Assembly: GCF_902497745.1 (NCBI RefSeq)
Contig: NZ_CABVHJ010000003.1
Location: 108,192 to 172,191, forward strand
Direction: 5' to 3'
Length of the DNA: 64,000 bases
Origin: Pseudomonas fluorescens
GTDB taxonomy: Bacteria > Pseudomonadota > Gammaproteobacteria > Pseudomonadales > Pseudomonadaceae
The position numbers and the translations under genes were made by a program. Within the stretch, counting starts at the first letter, position 1; every line of letters begins with the position of its first letter. The notes below the pieces were generated by a model that worked only from the letters and a program-made list of their open reading frames with translations, made no database searches and had not been told where the DNA came from. Below are positions 36,169 to 47,711 of this stretch, piece after piece.

Positions 36169-38073
36169 TTAAACCGACAGCTCAACCAGCAGCTTGTTCA
36201 GACGGCGCACATAAGCGGCCGGATCCTTCAAGCTGTCGCCAGCAGCCAATGCTGCCTGATCGAAGAGGATGTGCGACAGGTCGCCAAAACGCTCTTCGCT
36301 CTGCTCGCCATCGAGCTTCTCGATCAGCGGGTGGCTTGGGTTGAATTCGAAGATCGGCTTCGAATCCGGCACCTTCTGCCCGCTGGCTTCGAGGATCTGG
36401 CGCATTTGCAGACCCAGATCTTGCTCGCCGATGGCCAGAATCGCCGGCGAATCGGTCAGACGATGGGAAACCCGTACTTCAGCCACGGAATCGCCCAGCG
36501 CGGTTTTCAGACGCTCAACCAGACCTTCTTTCGACTTGGCGACTTCTTCTGCGGCTTTCTTGTCCTCTTCCGAGTCCAGGTTGCCCAGATCGAGATCACC
36601 GCGTGCCACGTCGACAAAGGTCTTGCCGTCGAATTCGCTGAGGTAGCTCATCAGCCACTCGTCGATACGGTCGGTCAGCAGCAGCACTTCGATGCCTTTC
36701 TTGCGGAAGACTTCCAGGTGCGGGCTGTTCTTGACCTGCGCGTAGGTTTCGCCGGTGAGGTAGTAGATCTTGTCCTGACCTTCCTTGGCGCGTGCCAGGT
36801 AGTCAGCCAGACCGACGATCTGCTCGCCATCGTCGCCGTTGGTCGATGCGAAACGCAGCAGACCGGCAATTTTCTCTTTGTTGGCGAAGTCTTCTGCCGG
36901 GCCTTCTTTCATGACCTGACCGAAGTTCTTCCAGAAGCCTTTGTATTGCTCAGGCTCGTTCTTCGCCAGTTTTTCCAGCATGTCGAGCACGCGCTTGGTC
37001 AGCGCGGTCTTCATCGAGTCGATGATCGGGTCTTTCTGCAGGATTTCACGCGATACGTTCAGCGACAGGTCGTTGGAATCGACCACGCCTTTGATGAAGC
37101 GCAGGTACAGCGGCAGGAACGACTCGGCCTGATCCATGACGAACACGCGTTGCACGTACAGCTTCAGACCTTTCGGCGCTTCACGCTGGTACAAGTCGAA
37201 CGGTGCGCGGGCCGGTACGTACAGCAGCGAGCTGTATTCGAGCTTGCCTTCGACTTTGTTGTGGCTCCAGGCCAGCGGGTTTTCAAAGTCGTGAGCGATG
37301 TGCTTGTAGAACTCCTGGTATTCCTCGTCCTTCACCTCAGTGCGCGGACGGGTCCACAGGGCGCTGGCGCGGTTGACGGTTTCCCATTCAACGGCCGGAG
37401 CCTCTTCGCCTTCGGCAGCTACAGCTTCTTTCGGCAGCTCGATCGGCAAAGCGATGTGGTCGGAGTACTTCTTGATGATGTTGCGCAGACGCCAGCCATC
37501 AGCGAATTCGTCTTCTGCAGCTTTCAGGTGCAGGACGATGCGGGTACCACGCTCTGGTTTTTCGATGGTGGCGACTTCGAACTCGCCCTCGCCTTTCGAC
37601 GACCAGTGCACACCTTCGCTGGCCGGGGTGCCGGCGCGACGGCTGTACACATCAACCTGGTCGGCAACGATGAAGGCGGAGTAAAAGCCCACACCGAACT
37701 GGCCGATCAGGTGCGAATCTTTCTTCTGATCGCCCGAGAGATTCTTCATGAAATCGGCAGTGCCCGATTTGGCGATGGTACCCAAGTGGGTGATCACATC
37801 GTCACGGTTCATGCCGATACCGTTGTCTTCGAGGGTGACGGTCTTGGCGTCCTTGTCGAAACTCACACGGATTTTCAGATCAGCGCCACCTTCGAGCAAC
37901 TCTGGCTTGGCCAGGGCTTCGAAGCGCAGCTTGTCGACAGCGTCAGAGGCGTTCGAGATCAATTCGCGAAGGAAGATTTCCTTGTTGGAATACAGCGAAT
38001 GGATCATGAGGTGCAGCAGCTGCTTCACCTCGGTCTGGAAGCCCAGGGTTTCCTTTTGAGTTTCCACACTCAT
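36169..38073 (-). CDS. htpG: molecular chaperone HtpG (Hsp90)
   Basis: A 634-aa bacterial Hsp90, the normal length in Pseudomonas. The N-terminal GHKL ATPase has [34 protein letters not shown] and [11 protein letters not shown]. The middle domain shows [12 protein letters not shown] with its catalytic-loop Arg, and the C-terminal dimerisation domain ends [15 protein letters not shown] chose ATG 38073 (MSVETQKE) as in relatives; an ATG two codons upstream also lies near GGAG. It assists folding of client proteins in the cytoplasm. The terminator at 36133-36158 closes the transcript. Confidence 0.97.
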   Translation of the reverse strand: MSVETQKETLGFQTEVKQLLHLMIHSLYSNKEIFLRELISNASDAVDKLRFEALAKPELLEGGADLKIRVSFDKDAKTVTLEDNGIGMNRDDVITHLGTIAKSGTADFMKNLSGDQKKDSHLIGQFGVGFYSAFIVADQVDVYSRRAGTPASEGVHWSSKGEGEFEVATIEKPERGTRIVLHLKAAEDEFADGWRLRNIIKKYSDHIALPIELPKEAVAAEGEEAPAVEWETVNRASALWTRPRTEVKDEEYQEFYKHIAHDFENPLAWSHNKVEGKLEYSSLLYVPARAPFDLYQREAPKGLKLYVQRVFVMDQAESFLPLYLRFIKGVVDSNDLSLNVSREILQKDPIIDSMKTALTKRVLDMLEKLAKNEPEQYKGFWKNFGQVMKEGPAEDFANKEKIAGLLRFASTNGDDGEQIVGLADYLARAKEGQDKIYYLTGETYAQVKNSPHLEVFRKKGIEVLLLTDRIDEWLMSYLSEFDGKTFVDVARGDLDLGNLDSEEDKKAAEEVAKSKEGLVERLKTALGDSVAEVRVSHRLTDSPAILAIGEQDLGLQMRQILEASGQKVPDSKPIFEFNPSHPLIEKLDGEQSEERFGDLSHILFDQAALAAGDSLKDPAAYVRRLNKLLVELSV

Positions 38074-38155
38074 GGTCATCAAACTCCAATCAGATGGCAG
38101 TGGCCGCGACCCGAAATGGTCGGCGGCGGGTTGTCTTGTGAGTTTGGGGCGCTGT

Positions 38156-38608
38156 TCAGGATTTCAAGGGCTCATCGATTTTGAAGTGCGCACGTGCAGT
38201 TGCAATCGGTTCGCTTTCGGTGCTTTGCCAGGCAGTGATCGCGACGTTGGCGACGCGCCGGCCCTGGCGGCAGACCTGACACTTGGCCCAGGTATCGCGG
38301 AATTGCCCGGCACGCAAGTAATCGAGGGAGAAGTCGATGATCTTCGGCACGCCGGGCGCGCCGGTGAAAATCAACAGATGCAGGGCAGCGGCCAGCTCCA
38401 TGAATCCGGCAATCACCCCGCCATGAATTGCCGGCAATAATGGGTTACCAATGTTGTCCTTGTTCGCCGGCAGCTTGAACAACAGTTCATCGCCGACTCG
38501 CGAGCATTCAATGCCGATCAAGCCTGCGTATGGGATCAGTTTCAGCAACGGCGCGTAATCACCCTCTGCATGGGCCTGTTGCAGTTGTTGCTTGAGGTCT
38601 TCGCTCAC
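38156..38608 (-). CDS. PaaI-family hotdog-fold thioesterase
   Basis: A 150-aa hotdog-fold protein. The signature [20 protein letters not shown] contains the HGG motif of PaaI-type thioesterases. It overlaps the stop of an upstream paralogous gene by four bases. Such tandem hotdog proteins may form hetero-oligomers acting on acyl-CoAs. The acyl substrate is not predictable. Confidence 0.9.
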   Translation of the reverse strand: MSEDLKQQLQQAHAEGDYAPLLKLIPYAGLIGIECSRVGDELLFKLPANKDNIGNPLLPAIHGGVIAGFMELAAALHLLIFTGAPGVPKIIDFSLDYLRAGQFRDTWAKCQVCRQGRRVANVAITAWQSTESEPIATARAHFKIDEPLKS

Positions 38609-39081
38609 CGACTTTCTCCCTTGATCGCGCCGCCGAAACCTTTAGTGCCTTTAAGGCCTTTGCCCATGCGCATGAAAGTGCCGACCACATGGGCGATGGG
38701 TTGCTCGGGATCATCCTGGTAAGCGAAGCCACGGGCGAAGATCACATTGGTCGTCACGCGATAGCACTGGGCGAAGCCATACACATCCTTGTTCGGCTCG
38801 GCGGCGTGCATGTAGTCGATGCGCAGGTCGAGGGTCGGGCACACCTCGAATTCCGGCAGCACGCACAACGTCGACATCCCGCAGGCCGTGTCCATCAATG
38901 AAGTAATGGCGCCCCCATGGATCACGCCGGTTTCGGGGTTGCCGACGATTTGTGGGCTGTACGGCAGGATCACGGTCAGCCCTTCGCTCGAGGCGCTGTG
39001 CACCTGCAAACCCAATACCTGACAGTGACGCAACGCTGATAGAAATCGCGTCGCACGCTCAAAAACGGGGTTTTCGGCCAT
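38605..39081 (-). CDS. PaaI-family hotdog-fold thioesterase (upstream paralogue)
   Basis: A 158-aa hotdog protein with GNPETGVIHGGAITSLMDTA, the catalytic-site signature. The start at ATG 39081 (MAENPVFERATRF) is preferred to an upstream one at 39132, whose extra residues do not fit the family; GAGAG lies upstream. The TGA overlaps the next gene's ATG by four bases, so both are translated together. The pair diverges from a small lipoprotein gene. Confidence 0.9.
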   Translation of the reverse strand: MAENPVFERATRFLSALRHCQVLGLQVHSASSEGLTVILPYSPQIVGNPETGVIHGGAITSLMDTACGMSTLCVLPEFEVCPTLDLRIDYMHAAEPNKDVYGFAQCYRVTTNVIFARGFAYQDDPEQPIAHVVGTFMRMGKGLKGTKGFGGAIKGESR

Positions 39082-39239
39082 TTGATAATTACTCTCGTTA
39101 GAGCCTTTTGCCAGTAGTAAGCAATACAGCAAAAGTTCCGTGTAAAAACAAACTTATATATCTGAAAGAAATGAGGAACTTAACCTGTGGCGTCGAGTTC
39201 TTAAGGCCAGTAGTTATTTTCCATAAGGAGAAACACCCC

Positions 39240-39476
39240 ATGCGTAAGACTTTTGCTATTGCCTTGATGTTGACCGCTTCCCTCGGTCTCGCTGCTTGCG
39301 ATAAAAAATCCGAGGACAAAGCTCAAGATGCCAACCAACATGCTGAACAAGCTCAGCAAGACATGAACAAAGCTCAGGATAAAGTGAACGACGCTGCGAA
39401 AGAAAACGCCGAAGCTGCCAAAGCTCAGGCTGAATCGAACGCTGCTGCACAAGAAGAAGCTGCCAAGAAGCAATAA
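39240..39476 (+). CDS. small lipoprotein with Ala/Gln/Glu-rich helical repeats
   Basis: A 78-aa lipoprotein. The signal peptide ends GLAAC (Cys20), followed by DKKS. The mature part is a continuous charged amphipathic helix with repeated AQ(D/E)A, AEQAQQD and AKENAEAAKAQAE units, like a short Lpp-type coiled coil but without its C-terminal Lys. GGAG precedes the ATG by eight bases, and a terminator follows the stop. The function is unknown; an envelope structural role is plausible. Confidence 0.88.
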   Translation: MRKTFAIALMLTASLGLAACDKKSEDKAQDANQHAEQAQQDMNKAQDKVNDAAKENAEAAKAQAESNAAAQEEAAKKQ

Positions 39477-39496
39477 TCCGCTTTTTGCTGCAGAAA

Positions 39497-39527
39497 AAAG
39501 AAAACCCGCCAAGTGCGGGTTTTCTTT
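39497..39527 (+). terminator. terminator of the small lipoprotein gene
   Basis: The stem AAAACCCGC-CAAGT-GCGGGTTTTC is followed by TTTT and preceded by A-runs. Confidence 0.88.
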
Positions 39528-39554
39528 TGCCTGCGATTTAGCGGCACGCTCGGC

Positions 39555-39956
39555 TTAGAGCAAGACAGTTCTAAAAGTCGGACTAATCATTAGCAACAGC
39601 GAACAGACTAAACCAACTAGCCATACCAGACTGCGCAGCTTGGACAGATCGGCCAGATAGAACCACAAGTAGAGGATCCGCGCGATCACGAAGATGATCG
39701 CCAATGTATCGATCAGCCAGCCTGCCGTTTGCGTGGTGTGCGCCATCAACACACCGACTGCGAACAGGATGAAAGCTTCGATACTGTTCTGGTGAGCCGC
39801 CAGCGCCCTCGCACCGTAACCGGTCAGTTGCGCCTGCTGCTGGCGCGGCAGGTGATTGTTGTACCCCCCCTGCTCTTTCATCGCCTTGCCCACCGGCATA
39901 CGCGCGATGTAAATCAACAACGCACTGATAAACACACACCAGAACGGAATACTCAT
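39555..39956 (-). CDS. MAPEG family membrane protein
   Basis: A 133-aa protein with four hydrophobic helices. The MAPEG pattern is seen in ARALAAHQNSIEAFILFAVG, followed by IARILYLWFYLADLSKLRSLVW. Eukaryotic members handle eicosanoids and glutathione; bacterial roles are mostly unknown. The start at ATG 39956 overlaps the DUF599 stop (TGATG), so the pair is coupled. The longer frame to 40106 lies inside DUF599 and is spurious. Confidence 0.92.
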   Translation of the reverse strand: MSIPFWCVFISALLIYIARMPVGKAMKEQGGYNNHLPRQQQAQLTGYGARALAAHQNSIEAFILFAVGVLMAHTTQTAGWLIDTLAIIFVIARILYLWFYLADLSKLRSLVWLVGLVCSLLLMISPTFRTVLL

Positions 39957-40693
39957 CAAGCGACCTCTTTGTTTGTCTCGGGAATGGGGGCTTCTGTAGG
40001 GGTATAGACCATGACATCGAGAACGTCGGAATGAAACTCGCGACGGTACAAAACCAATACCACCCCGGCGCTCATCAGCATGAACAACCAAGGGCTGACA
40101 AACCACGCCAGCATGGTCATGCCGAAGTAGTAAGAGCGCAGCCCGAAGTTGAACTGGTTAGCCGCCATCGATATTACCCGCGCCGCCCGCGCAGCGAACG
40201 CCTTGCGCTCCTGTTCGGAGACATGTCGCTCACCGATCATCGGCGCCGAGCCAACCAACACGGCCGCGAAGTTGTACTGCCGCATACACCAACTGAAGGT
40301 GAAAAACGCGTAGACGAACACCATCGCCAGACACAGCAACTTGATTTCCGACATGCCCTGTGACGCCTGTTGCACCATCGGAATGTCTGCCAGCAACGAC
40401 ACTGCCCGCTCGGACGCGCCAAGCACGGTGAGAATACCGGCGAGGATAATCAGCGTGCTCGAGGCGAAGAACGAAGCGTTGCGCTCAAGGTTGCCGATCA
40501 CGCTGGCGTCGGCGATACGGTTGTCACGCAGCAGCATGCGGCGCATCCAGTCTTCGCGGTACAGGTGCAGCACGCTGGCCAGGCACGCCGTGTCGCGGCC
40601 CTTCCAGGAGGCATAACGGGTATAGCCGCCCCAGCAGATGACAAACCAGATGGCGGCGAGCAGGTGGATCAGGTTGGCTTGGATGAACGACAT
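39956..40693 (-). CDS. DUF599 domain-containing membrane protein
   Basis: A 245-aa inner-membrane protein with about four to five hydrophobic spans. DUF599 features include HLLAAIWFVICWGGYTRYA, REDWMRRMLLRDNRIADA and CMRQYNFAAVLVGSAP. The function of the family is unknown. It is coupled to a MAPEG gene by the TGATG overlap. A REP doublet lies upstream. Confidence 0.9.
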   Translation of the reverse strand: MSFIQANLIHLLAAIWFVICWGGYTRYASWKGRDTACLASVLHLYREDWMRRMLLRDNRIADASVIGNLERNASFFASSTLIILAGILTVLGASERAVSLLADIPMVQQASQGMSEIKLLCLAMVFVYAFFTFSWCMRQYNFAAVLVGSAPMIGERHVSEQERKAFAARAARVISMAANQFNFGLRSYYFGMTMLAWFVSPWLFMLMSAGVVLVLYRREFHSDVLDVMVYTPTEAPIPETNKEVA

Positions 40694-40722
40694 GCAATTC
40701 CCTGTGGAGTATGGATGCTACC

Positions 40723-40826
40723 TGTGGGAGCGAGCCTGCTCCGGGCGGCGTTCCGACGAAAGCGGCGTATCACGCAACATTGATGGCTGTTGACACAACG
40801 CTTTCGCGAGCAGGCTCGCTCCCACA
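40723..40826. repeat. REP doublet, CCTG variant, one arm decayed
   Basis: The left arm GTGGGAGCGAGCCTGCTC is cut short and runs into CGGGCGGCG; the right arm CGCGAGCAGGCTCGCTCCCACA is intact. Arm polarity is outward. Confidence 0.88.
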
Positions 40827-40884
40827 TTAGGACTTCGGCAACCCTTCGACGTTAGCTTAGGGAAAAAGACACTGCCTGACGCGC

Positions 40885-40921
40885 ATAAAAAATGCCCCGT
40901 ATCGATTGATACGGGGCATTT
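40885..40921 (-). terminator. terminator downstream of brnQ
   Basis: A 12-bp stem ATGCCCCGTATC/GATACGGGGCAT with a four-base loop. Six T follow it on the minus strand. Confidence 0.9.
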
Positions 40922-40964
40922 CTGTTTAAGCCTTGAGGACCCGCTTGTGGCGGGTCAGACAACG

Positions 40965-42278
40965 TCAGGCAACCGCTTCGCTGCGCTTGCCCAGCAGGCG
41001 ATCGCAAACGACTGCGACCACCAGGGTCATCACGCACGGCACCAGCCATGCCAGGCCCTGCTCGCTCAGCGGCAGGTGCGACAGTTGCGATGGCATCCAG
41101 CCGGCCAGACCAGCGCCTTTCAGCGCGTCGATGGTGCCGAACACGAACGACACCAGCATCACCGGGCCGAGAATCCGGCCGTGCTCATGCCAGAAGTCTT
41201 TGCAGAAGCTCAACGCCACCAGCACGATGCACGGCGGATAGATCGCGGTCAGCACCGGAATCGAGAATGCGATCAGCTTGGTCAGGCCCAGGTTGGACAC
41301 CAGCAGCGAGAACGCCGCCAGAATGATCACCAAGGTCTTGTAGGACAGTGGCAGCACTCGGCTGAAGTATTCAGCGCAAGCACAGGTCAGACCGACCGCC
41401 GTCACCAGACACGCCAGCGAGATCAGTACGGCAAGGAAACCGCTGCCCAGCGAACCGAAGGTGTGCTGCACGTAAGCGTGCAATACCGCCGCGCCATTGG
41501 TTGCGCCCGCCGCTACTTCGTGGCTGCCGGAACCGAGGCGGAACAGGCTGACATACACCAGCGCCAGACCGACACCGGCGATCAGGCCAGCGATGATCGC
41601 ATAACGGGTGATCAGCGCCGGCGACTCGACGCCACGGGAGCGGATCGCGTTAACGATGACGATGCCGAACACCAGCGCCCCGAGGGTATCCATGGTCAGG
41701 TAACCATTGATGAAGCCCTGGGAGAACGGTGCTGCCACGTATTCTGGCGTGCCATGGCCGATATCACCCGCCGGCAGGGCGAATGCGGCGATGCCGAGTA
41801 CCGCCAGTGCGATGATCTTCAGCGGCGCAAGGAAACGGCCAACGGTGTCCAGCAAACGCCCAGGGTAGAGCGAGATGAAGAACACCAGCAGGAAGTACAC
41901 CGAGCTGTAGAGGAACAGCGCCAGCGGACTCTCGCCGGTCAGCGGTGCGAGACCGACTTCAAACGACACGGTCGCGGTGCGCGGGGTGGCGAACAACGGG
42001 CCGACCGCCAGGTAGCACGCAGCCGCGAGAATGCCGCCGGCAATCTTGCCGATCGGACTGCTCAGCGCATCCATCGCCCCACCGACCTTGGCCAGTGCAA
42101 CGACAGTGATCACCGGCAGACCGACCGCGGTGATCAGGAAGCCCAGCGCGGCCATCCAGACGTGAGGTCCGGCCTGCAAGCCAACGATCGGCGGGAAAAT
42201 GATGTTGCCAGCCCCAACGAACAGAGCAAACGTCATAAAACCAAGTGCCAGGATGTCCTGACCTTTCAAAACTTTCAT
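40965..42278 (-). CDS. brnQ: branched-chain amino acid carrier protein (LIVCS family)
   Basis: A 437-aa, roughly 12-TM inner-membrane symporter for leucine, isoleucine and valine. Family features are [20 protein letters not shown] at the start, [20 protein letters not shown] near residue 105 and [17 protein letters not shown] in the second half. It uses sodium (or protons). It is monocistronic by layout: its own terminator lies downstream and about 400 bases separate it from sucD. ATG 42278 starts with MKVLKGQD as in relatives. Confidence 0.96.
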   Translation of the reverse strand: MKVLKGQDILALGFMTFALFVGAGNIIFPPIVGLQAGPHVWMAALGFLITAVGLPVITVVALAKVGGAMDALSSPIGKIAGGILAAACYLAVGPLFATPRTATVSFEVGLAPLTGESPLALFLYSSVYFLLVFFISLYPGRLLDTVGRFLAPLKIIALAVLGIAAFALPAGDIGHGTPEYVAAPFSQGFINGYLTMDTLGALVFGIVIVNAIRSRGVESPALITRYAIIAGLIAGVGLALVYVSLFRLGSGSHEVAAGATNGAAVLHAYVQHTFGSLGSGFLAVLISLACLVTAVGLTCACAEYFSRVLPLSYKTLVIILAAFSLLVSNLGLTKLIAFSIPVLTAIYPPCIVLVALSFCKDFWHEHGRILGPVMLVSFVFGTIDALKGAGLAGWMPSQLSHLPLSEQGLAWLVPCVMTLVVAVVCDRLLGKRSEAVA

Positions 42279-42526
42279 TAAGGTAATACCACACTACTGA
42301 ATCGGAATTTAGAGGGGGATTGCCCTGTGTAATTAGGGAAATGCTGTCGATCCGTATGGGACTGACCCTTAAAGCGCGTTGCATGCCTTGTGGGCGGCAG
42401 ACGCAAAAATGGCTGCTAGCCTAACGAATTTGGCCCGCGAACGCACTGTTAGAGGGCGAACTATCCGATACGCGACGTTTCCGTGTCGCGTTTTTGCATG
42501 TAATTGGGTAGATGTCTATAAATCGC
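42279..42526. other. brnQ upstream region with an orphan terminator; candidate small RNA
   Basis: No ORF is convincing here. The region contains the brnQ promoter on the minus strand. On the plus strand it ends in a good intrinsic terminator (42470-42495) that no annotated gene needs, since brnQ and sucD both read leftward. A small RNA ending there is possible. I did not find a strong promoter for it. Confidence 0.4.
42470..42495 (+). terminator. orphan intrinsic terminator on the plus strand
   Basis: ACGCGAC and GTCGCGT pair around an eight-base loop and are followed by five T. On the opposite strand no T-run follows, so the direction is clear. Confidence 0.65.
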
Positions 42527-42592
42527 CTTCGCGAGCAAGCTCGCTCCCACTTGGGAATGCGTACAAATGTGGGAGCGAGCTTGCTCGCGAAA
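42527..42592. repeat. REP doublet, CTTG variant
   Basis: Inverted cores (CGCGAGCAAGCTCGCTCCC and complement) are about 16 bases apart, just beyond the orphan terminator. Confidence 0.93.
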
Positions 42593-42626
42593 GCGATATC
42601 ACTGATGACGCAGGTGCCAGAAACGA

Positions 42627-42653
42627 CAAAGGCCACCCGAAGGTGGCCTTTGT
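42627..42653 (-). terminator. probable terminator of sucD
   Basis: AAAGGCCACC-TTCG-GGTGGCCTTT forms a ten-pair stem 29 bases after the sucD stop. The T-run is short, so efficiency is uncertain. Confidence 0.72.
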
Positions 42654-42681
42654 TTGGTGAAGCGTCAGTTAAGCGCGAGGC

Positions 42682-43563
42682 TTACTTGACAGCCCAACCA
42701 GTCAGCTCGGCCAGGGCCTTGCCGATGTCTGCCAGCGAACGCACGGTTTTAACACCTGCGTCTTGCAGCGCAGCGAATTTCTCGTCTGCAGTGCCTTTGC
42801 CGCCAGAGATGATTGCGCCAGCATGGCCCATGCGCTTGCCCGGAGGAGCAGTCACACCAGCGATGTAGGAAACAACCGGCTTGGTTACGTGTGCCTTGAT
42901 GTAGGCAGCCGCTTCTTCTTCAGCCGAACCGCCGATCTCACCGATCATCACGATCGCTTCGGTCTTCGGGTCTTCCTGGAACAGCTTCAGGATGTCGATG
43001 AAGTTCGAACCCGGGATCGGGTCACCACCGATGCCGACGCAAGTCGACTGACCGAAACCGGCGTCAGTGGTCTGCTTCACAGCTTCGTAGGTCAGGGTGC
43101 CGGAACGCGAAACGATACCGACCTTGCCTGGCAAGTGAATGTGACCTGGCATGATGCCGATCTTGCACTCGCCCGGAGTGATAACGCCTGGGCAGTTAGG
43201 GCCGATCAGGACTACGCCCAGCTCGTCGCACTTAACTTTAGCGTCCAGCATGTCCAGGGTAGGAATGCCTTCGGTGATGCAGACGATCAGCTTGATGCCG
43301 CCGAATGCCGCTTCCAGGATCGAATCCTTGCAGAAAGGAGCCGGAACGTAGATCACGCTGGCGGTAGCGCCAGTGGCTTCTACTGCATCTTTAACGGTGT
43401 TGAACACTGGCAGACCCAGGTGCTCGGTGCCGCCTTTGCCAGGAGTTACGCCGCCAACCATCTTGGTGCCGTATTCGATGGCTTGCTGGGTGTGGAAACT
43501 ACCTTGCGAACCGGTAATACCCTGGCAGATAACTTTGGTGTCTTTATTGATCAGGACGCTCAT
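42682..43563 (-). CDS. sucD: succinyl-CoA synthetase, alpha subunit
   Basis: SucD binds CoA and carries the phospho-histidine of succinyl-CoA synthetase in the TCA cycle. The 293-aa protein has [20 protein letters not shown] at the N-terminus (CoA-binding), [13 protein letters not shown] and [13 protein letters not shown] [13 protein letters not shown]. The active His lies in [16 protein letters not shown]. Its ATG overlaps the sucC TAA by one base, coupling the two subunits. Confidence 0.98.
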   Translation of the reverse strand: MSVLINKDTKVICQGITGSQGSFHTQQAIEYGTKMVGGVTPGKGGTEHLGLPVFNTVKDAVEATGATASVIYVPAPFCKDSILEAAFGGIKLIVCITEGIPTLDMLDAKVKCDELGVVLIGPNCPGVITPGECKIGIMPGHIHLPGKVGIVSRSGTLTYEAVKQTTDAGFGQSTCVGIGGDPIPGSNFIDILKLFQEDPKTEAIVMIGEIGGSAEEEAAAYIKAHVTKPVVSYIAGVTAPPGKRMGHAGAIISGGKGTADEKFAALQDAGVKTVRSLADIGKALAELTGWAVK

Positions 43564-44729
43564 TATTTGCCCTCCGCAGCTTTGACAACTTGTTGAGCAG
43601 CGTCGGTCAGGCTGGTAGCAGCGATGATGTTCAAACCGCTTTCTGCCAGTACTTTAGCGCCCAGCTCAGCGTTGTTGCCTTCAAGGCGAACAACAACCGG
43701 GATTTTCACGCCGACTTCTTTCACAGCGCCGATGATGCCTTCGGCAATCATGTCGCAGCGAACGATGCCGCCGAAGATGTTGACCAGTACTGCAGCGACG
43801 TTGGTGTCGGACAGAATGATCTTGAACGCTTCAGTTACGCGTTCTTTGGTAGCGCCACCACCTACGTCGAGGAAGTTGGCTGGCTTGCCGCCATGCAGGT
43901 TGACGATGTCCATGGTACCCATGGCCAGGCCAGCACCGTTGACCATGCAGCCGATGTTGCCTTCCAGTGCTACGTAGTTCAGTTCGAACTTGGCAGCGTG
44001 CGCTTCGCGCGGATCGTCTTGCGACGGATCGTGGAAAGTCTTCAGCTTAGGCTGACGGTACATGGCGTTGGCGTCGATGTTGATCTTGGCGTCCAGGCAG
44101 TGCAGATCGCCGTCAGCCTTGATCACCAGCGGGTTCACTTCCAGCAGAGCCAGGTCGTGATCCTTGAACAGCTTGGCCAGACCTACGAAGATCTTGGCGA
44201 ACTGAGCAACCTGCTTGCCTTCCAGACCCAGCTGGAATGCCAGCTCGCGACCCTGGAATGGCTGAGCGCCAACCAGTGGATCGATAGTGGCTTTAAGAAT
44301 TTTTTCTGGCGTGTCGTGAGCGATTTTCTCGATGTCCACGCCACCTTCGGTGGAAGCCATGAACACGATGCGACGGCTCGAACGGTCAACGACAGCGCCC
44401 AGGTACAGCTCTTTAGCGATATCAGTGCACGATTCAACCAGGATCTTGGTGACTGGCTGGCCATTGGCGTCAGTCTGGTAAGTCACCAGACGCTTGCCCA
44501 GCCACTGCTGTGCGAAGGCTTTGGCGTCTTCTTTGCTGCGAACCAGCTTGACGCCGCCCGCTTTACCGCGACCACCGGCGTGGACCTGGGCTTTGACAAC
44601 CCACTCGCTGCCGCCGATTTTGTCGCAAGCTTCTGCTGCTGCTTCCGGGGTGTCTACTGCGTAACCAGTGGAAACTGGCAGGCCGTATTCAGCGAACAGC
44701 TGCTTACCCTGATACTCGTGAAGATTCAT
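43563..44729 (-). CDS. sucC: succinyl-CoA synthetase, beta subunit
   Basis: SucC is the nucleotide- and succinate-binding subunit. The 388-aa protein starts [16 protein letters not shown] and has an ATP-grasp domain ([20 protein letters not shown]), LLEVNPLVI for metal binding and [13 protein letters not shown] and [10 protein letters not shown] in the C-terminal flavodoxin-like domain. A 182-base structured leader separates it from lpd upstream. Confidence 0.98.
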   Translation of the reverse strand: MNLHEYQGKQLFAEYGLPVSTGYAVDTPEAAAEACDKIGGSEWVVKAQVHAGGRGKAGGVKLVRSKEDAKAFAQQWLGKRLVTYQTDANGQPVTKILVESCTDIAKELYLGAVVDRSSRRIVFMASTEGGVDIEKIAHDTPEKILKATIDPLVGAQPFQGRELAFQLGLEGKQVAQFAKIFVGLAKLFKDHDLALLEVNPLVIKADGDLHCLDAKINIDANAMYRQPKLKTFHDPSQDDPREAHAAKFELNYVALEGNIGCMVNGAGLAMGTMDIVNLHGGKPANFLDVGGGATKERVTEAFKIILSDTNVAAVLVNIFGGIVRCDMIAEGIIGAVKEVGVKIPVVVRLEGNNAELGAKVLAESGLNIIAATSLTDAAQQVVKAAEGK

Positions 44730-44911
44730 GCTTTTTACCGTCTTCGTTAGGTACTGCGCATTCGGCGCTGCGCTCGTTTGAGTGCCGCGCCACCTGTGAC
44801 TGCTGCTTGCGTAGCTGAGCTACGCAAGACTGCGTCCAGCGGACATTCCGCGGTGAGTCTTGCTCGCAAGGCTCACGACGGGCCGTTACCGCCGTGGTTT
44901 CTTATTGTCTG
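44730..44911 (-). ncRNA. structured sucC leader (candidate sucC RNA motif)
   Basis: On the minus strand three hairpins lie between lpd and sucC: GTGAG-C-CTTG/CAAG-A-CTCAC (44853-44876), GCGGA/TCCGC (44839-44851) and a perfect ten-pair CTTGCGTAGC/GCTACGCAAG (44806-44828). A conserved RNA called the sucC motif has been reported upstream of sucC in Pseudomonas; this region fits by position, but I matched no consensus. None of the hairpins has a T-run, so simple termination is unlikely. Confidence 0.6.
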
Positions 44912-46348
<1,437 letters not shown>

Positions 46349-46370
46349 TCAAAAAATCCTCTTTAGCGAA

Positions 46371-46431
46371 AAGCTTCAAGCCGCGCGCCCCAAGCCAAGC
46401 TGCCCTTTCCTGCAGCTTGAAACCTGAAGCC
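46371..46431. repeat. REP-like inverted element (GCTTCAAG type) between sucB and lpdG
   Basis: AGCTTCAAGCCGCGCG and GCAGCTTGAAACCTGAAGC form an imperfect inverted pair filling most of the gap. It resembles a third Pseudomonas REP family; assignment is tentative. Confidence 0.45.
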
Positions 46432-46445
46432 CGCGACTGCTTCTA

Positions 46446-47669
46446 TCAGATATCCAGCAACAGACGAGCCGGATCTTCCAGCAGGTTCTTGATGGTCACC
46501 AGGAAGGTCACAGCTTCTTTGCCATCGATCAGACGGTGATCGTAGGACAGTGCCAGGTACATCATCGGACGGATAACGACCTGACCGTTGATGGCCATAG
46601 GACGCTGGATGATGTTGTGCATGCCCAGAATCGCTGCCTGCGGCGGGTTGACGATCGGGGTCGACATCATCGAACCGAAGGTACCACCGTTGGTGATGGT
46701 GAAGGTACCACCGGTCATCTCGTCCATCGACAGTTTGCCGTCACGGGCTTTCTTGCCGAAAGTGGCGATGCCGCCTTCGATTTCAGCCAGGCTCATCAGC
46801 TCGGCGTTACGCAGAACCGGAACAACCAGGCCACGGTCGCTGGAAACGGCAACGCCGATGTCCGCGTAGCCGTGGTAAACGATGTCGCCGCCGTCGATCG
46901 ACGCGTTGACAGCCGGGAAGCGTTTCAGCGCTTCAGTGGCAGCCTTGACGAAGAACGACATGAAACCCAGGCGTACGCCGTTGTGGGACTTCTCGAACAG
47001 GTCCTTGTACTTCGAACGCAGAGCCATGACTTCAGTCATGTCGACTTCGTTGAAAGTGGTCAGCATCGCCATGTTCGACTGAGCTTCAACCAGACGCTTG
47101 GCCACGGTGGCACGAACGCGGGTCATCGGTACGCGCTTCTCGATGCGGTCGCCAGCAGCGAACACAGGAGCGGCGGCCGAAGGAGCAGCAGCCTTGGCAG
47201 GCGCAGCAGCCGGAGCGGCTTTCTTGGCAGCAACAGCAGCAACCACGTCTTCCTTGGTCACACGACCGCCTTTGCCGGTGCCGGCAACGGAAGCGATGTT
47301 GATGCCGTTTTCTTCAGCCAGCTTGCGCGCAGCAGGAGCAGCAACAGGATCGTCTTCGCCTTCGGCAGCAGCCGGGGCAGCGGCAGCAGCGGCCGGGGCA
47401 GCAGCGGCGGCTGGAGCAGCGGCAGCAGCGCCACCCGCTTCGATGGAGCCCAGCACTTCGTCGGACAGAACGGTGTCGCCTTCATTCTTGACGATTGCGC
47501 CCAGCACGCCATCAGCGGTAGCCAGAACTTCCAGTACGACTTTGTCGGTTTCGATGTCGACGATCAGGTCGTCACGCTTGACGGCGTCGCCCGGTTGTTT
47601 GTGCCAGGTGGCAACGGTGCCATCGGCAACCGATTCCGGGAAAGTGGGGGCTTTGATCTCGATAGCCAT
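46446..47669 (-). CDS. sucB: 2-oxoglutarate dehydrogenase E2, dihydrolipoyl succinyltransferase
   Basis: The E2 core transfers succinyl groups to CoA. The 407-aa protein has one lipoyl domain with the modified Lys in [12 protein letters not shown] near residue 43, an Ala/Pro-rich swinging linker and a peripheral-subunit-binding domain ([20 protein letters not shown]). The C-terminal catalytic domain has the active-site [12 protein letters not shown]. It follows sucA by 42 bases. Confidence 0.98.
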   Translation of the reverse strand: MAIEIKAPTFPESVADGTVATWHKQPGDAVKRDDLIVDIETDKVVLEVLATADGVLGAIVKNEGDTVLSDEVLGSIEAGGAAAAAPAAAAAPAAAAAAPAAAEGEDDPVAAPAARKLAEENGINIASVAGTGKGGRVTKEDVVAAVAAKKAAPAAAPAKAAAPSAAAPVFAAGDRIEKRVPMTRVRATVAKRLVEAQSNMAMLTTFNEVDMTEVMALRSKYKDLFEKSHNGVRLGFMSFFVKAATEALKRFPAVNASIDGGDIVYHGYADIGVAVSSDRGLVVPVLRNAELMSLAEIEGGIATFGKKARDGKLSMDEMTGGTFTITNGGTFGSMMSTPIVNPPQAAILGMHNIIQRPMAINGQVVIRPMMYLALSYDHRLIDGKEAVTFLVTIKNLLEDPARLLLDI

Positions 47670-47711
47670 TATCTGTGGTTCCTTAAATTCGGTTTCAGGT
47701 GCGCGAAGGCG

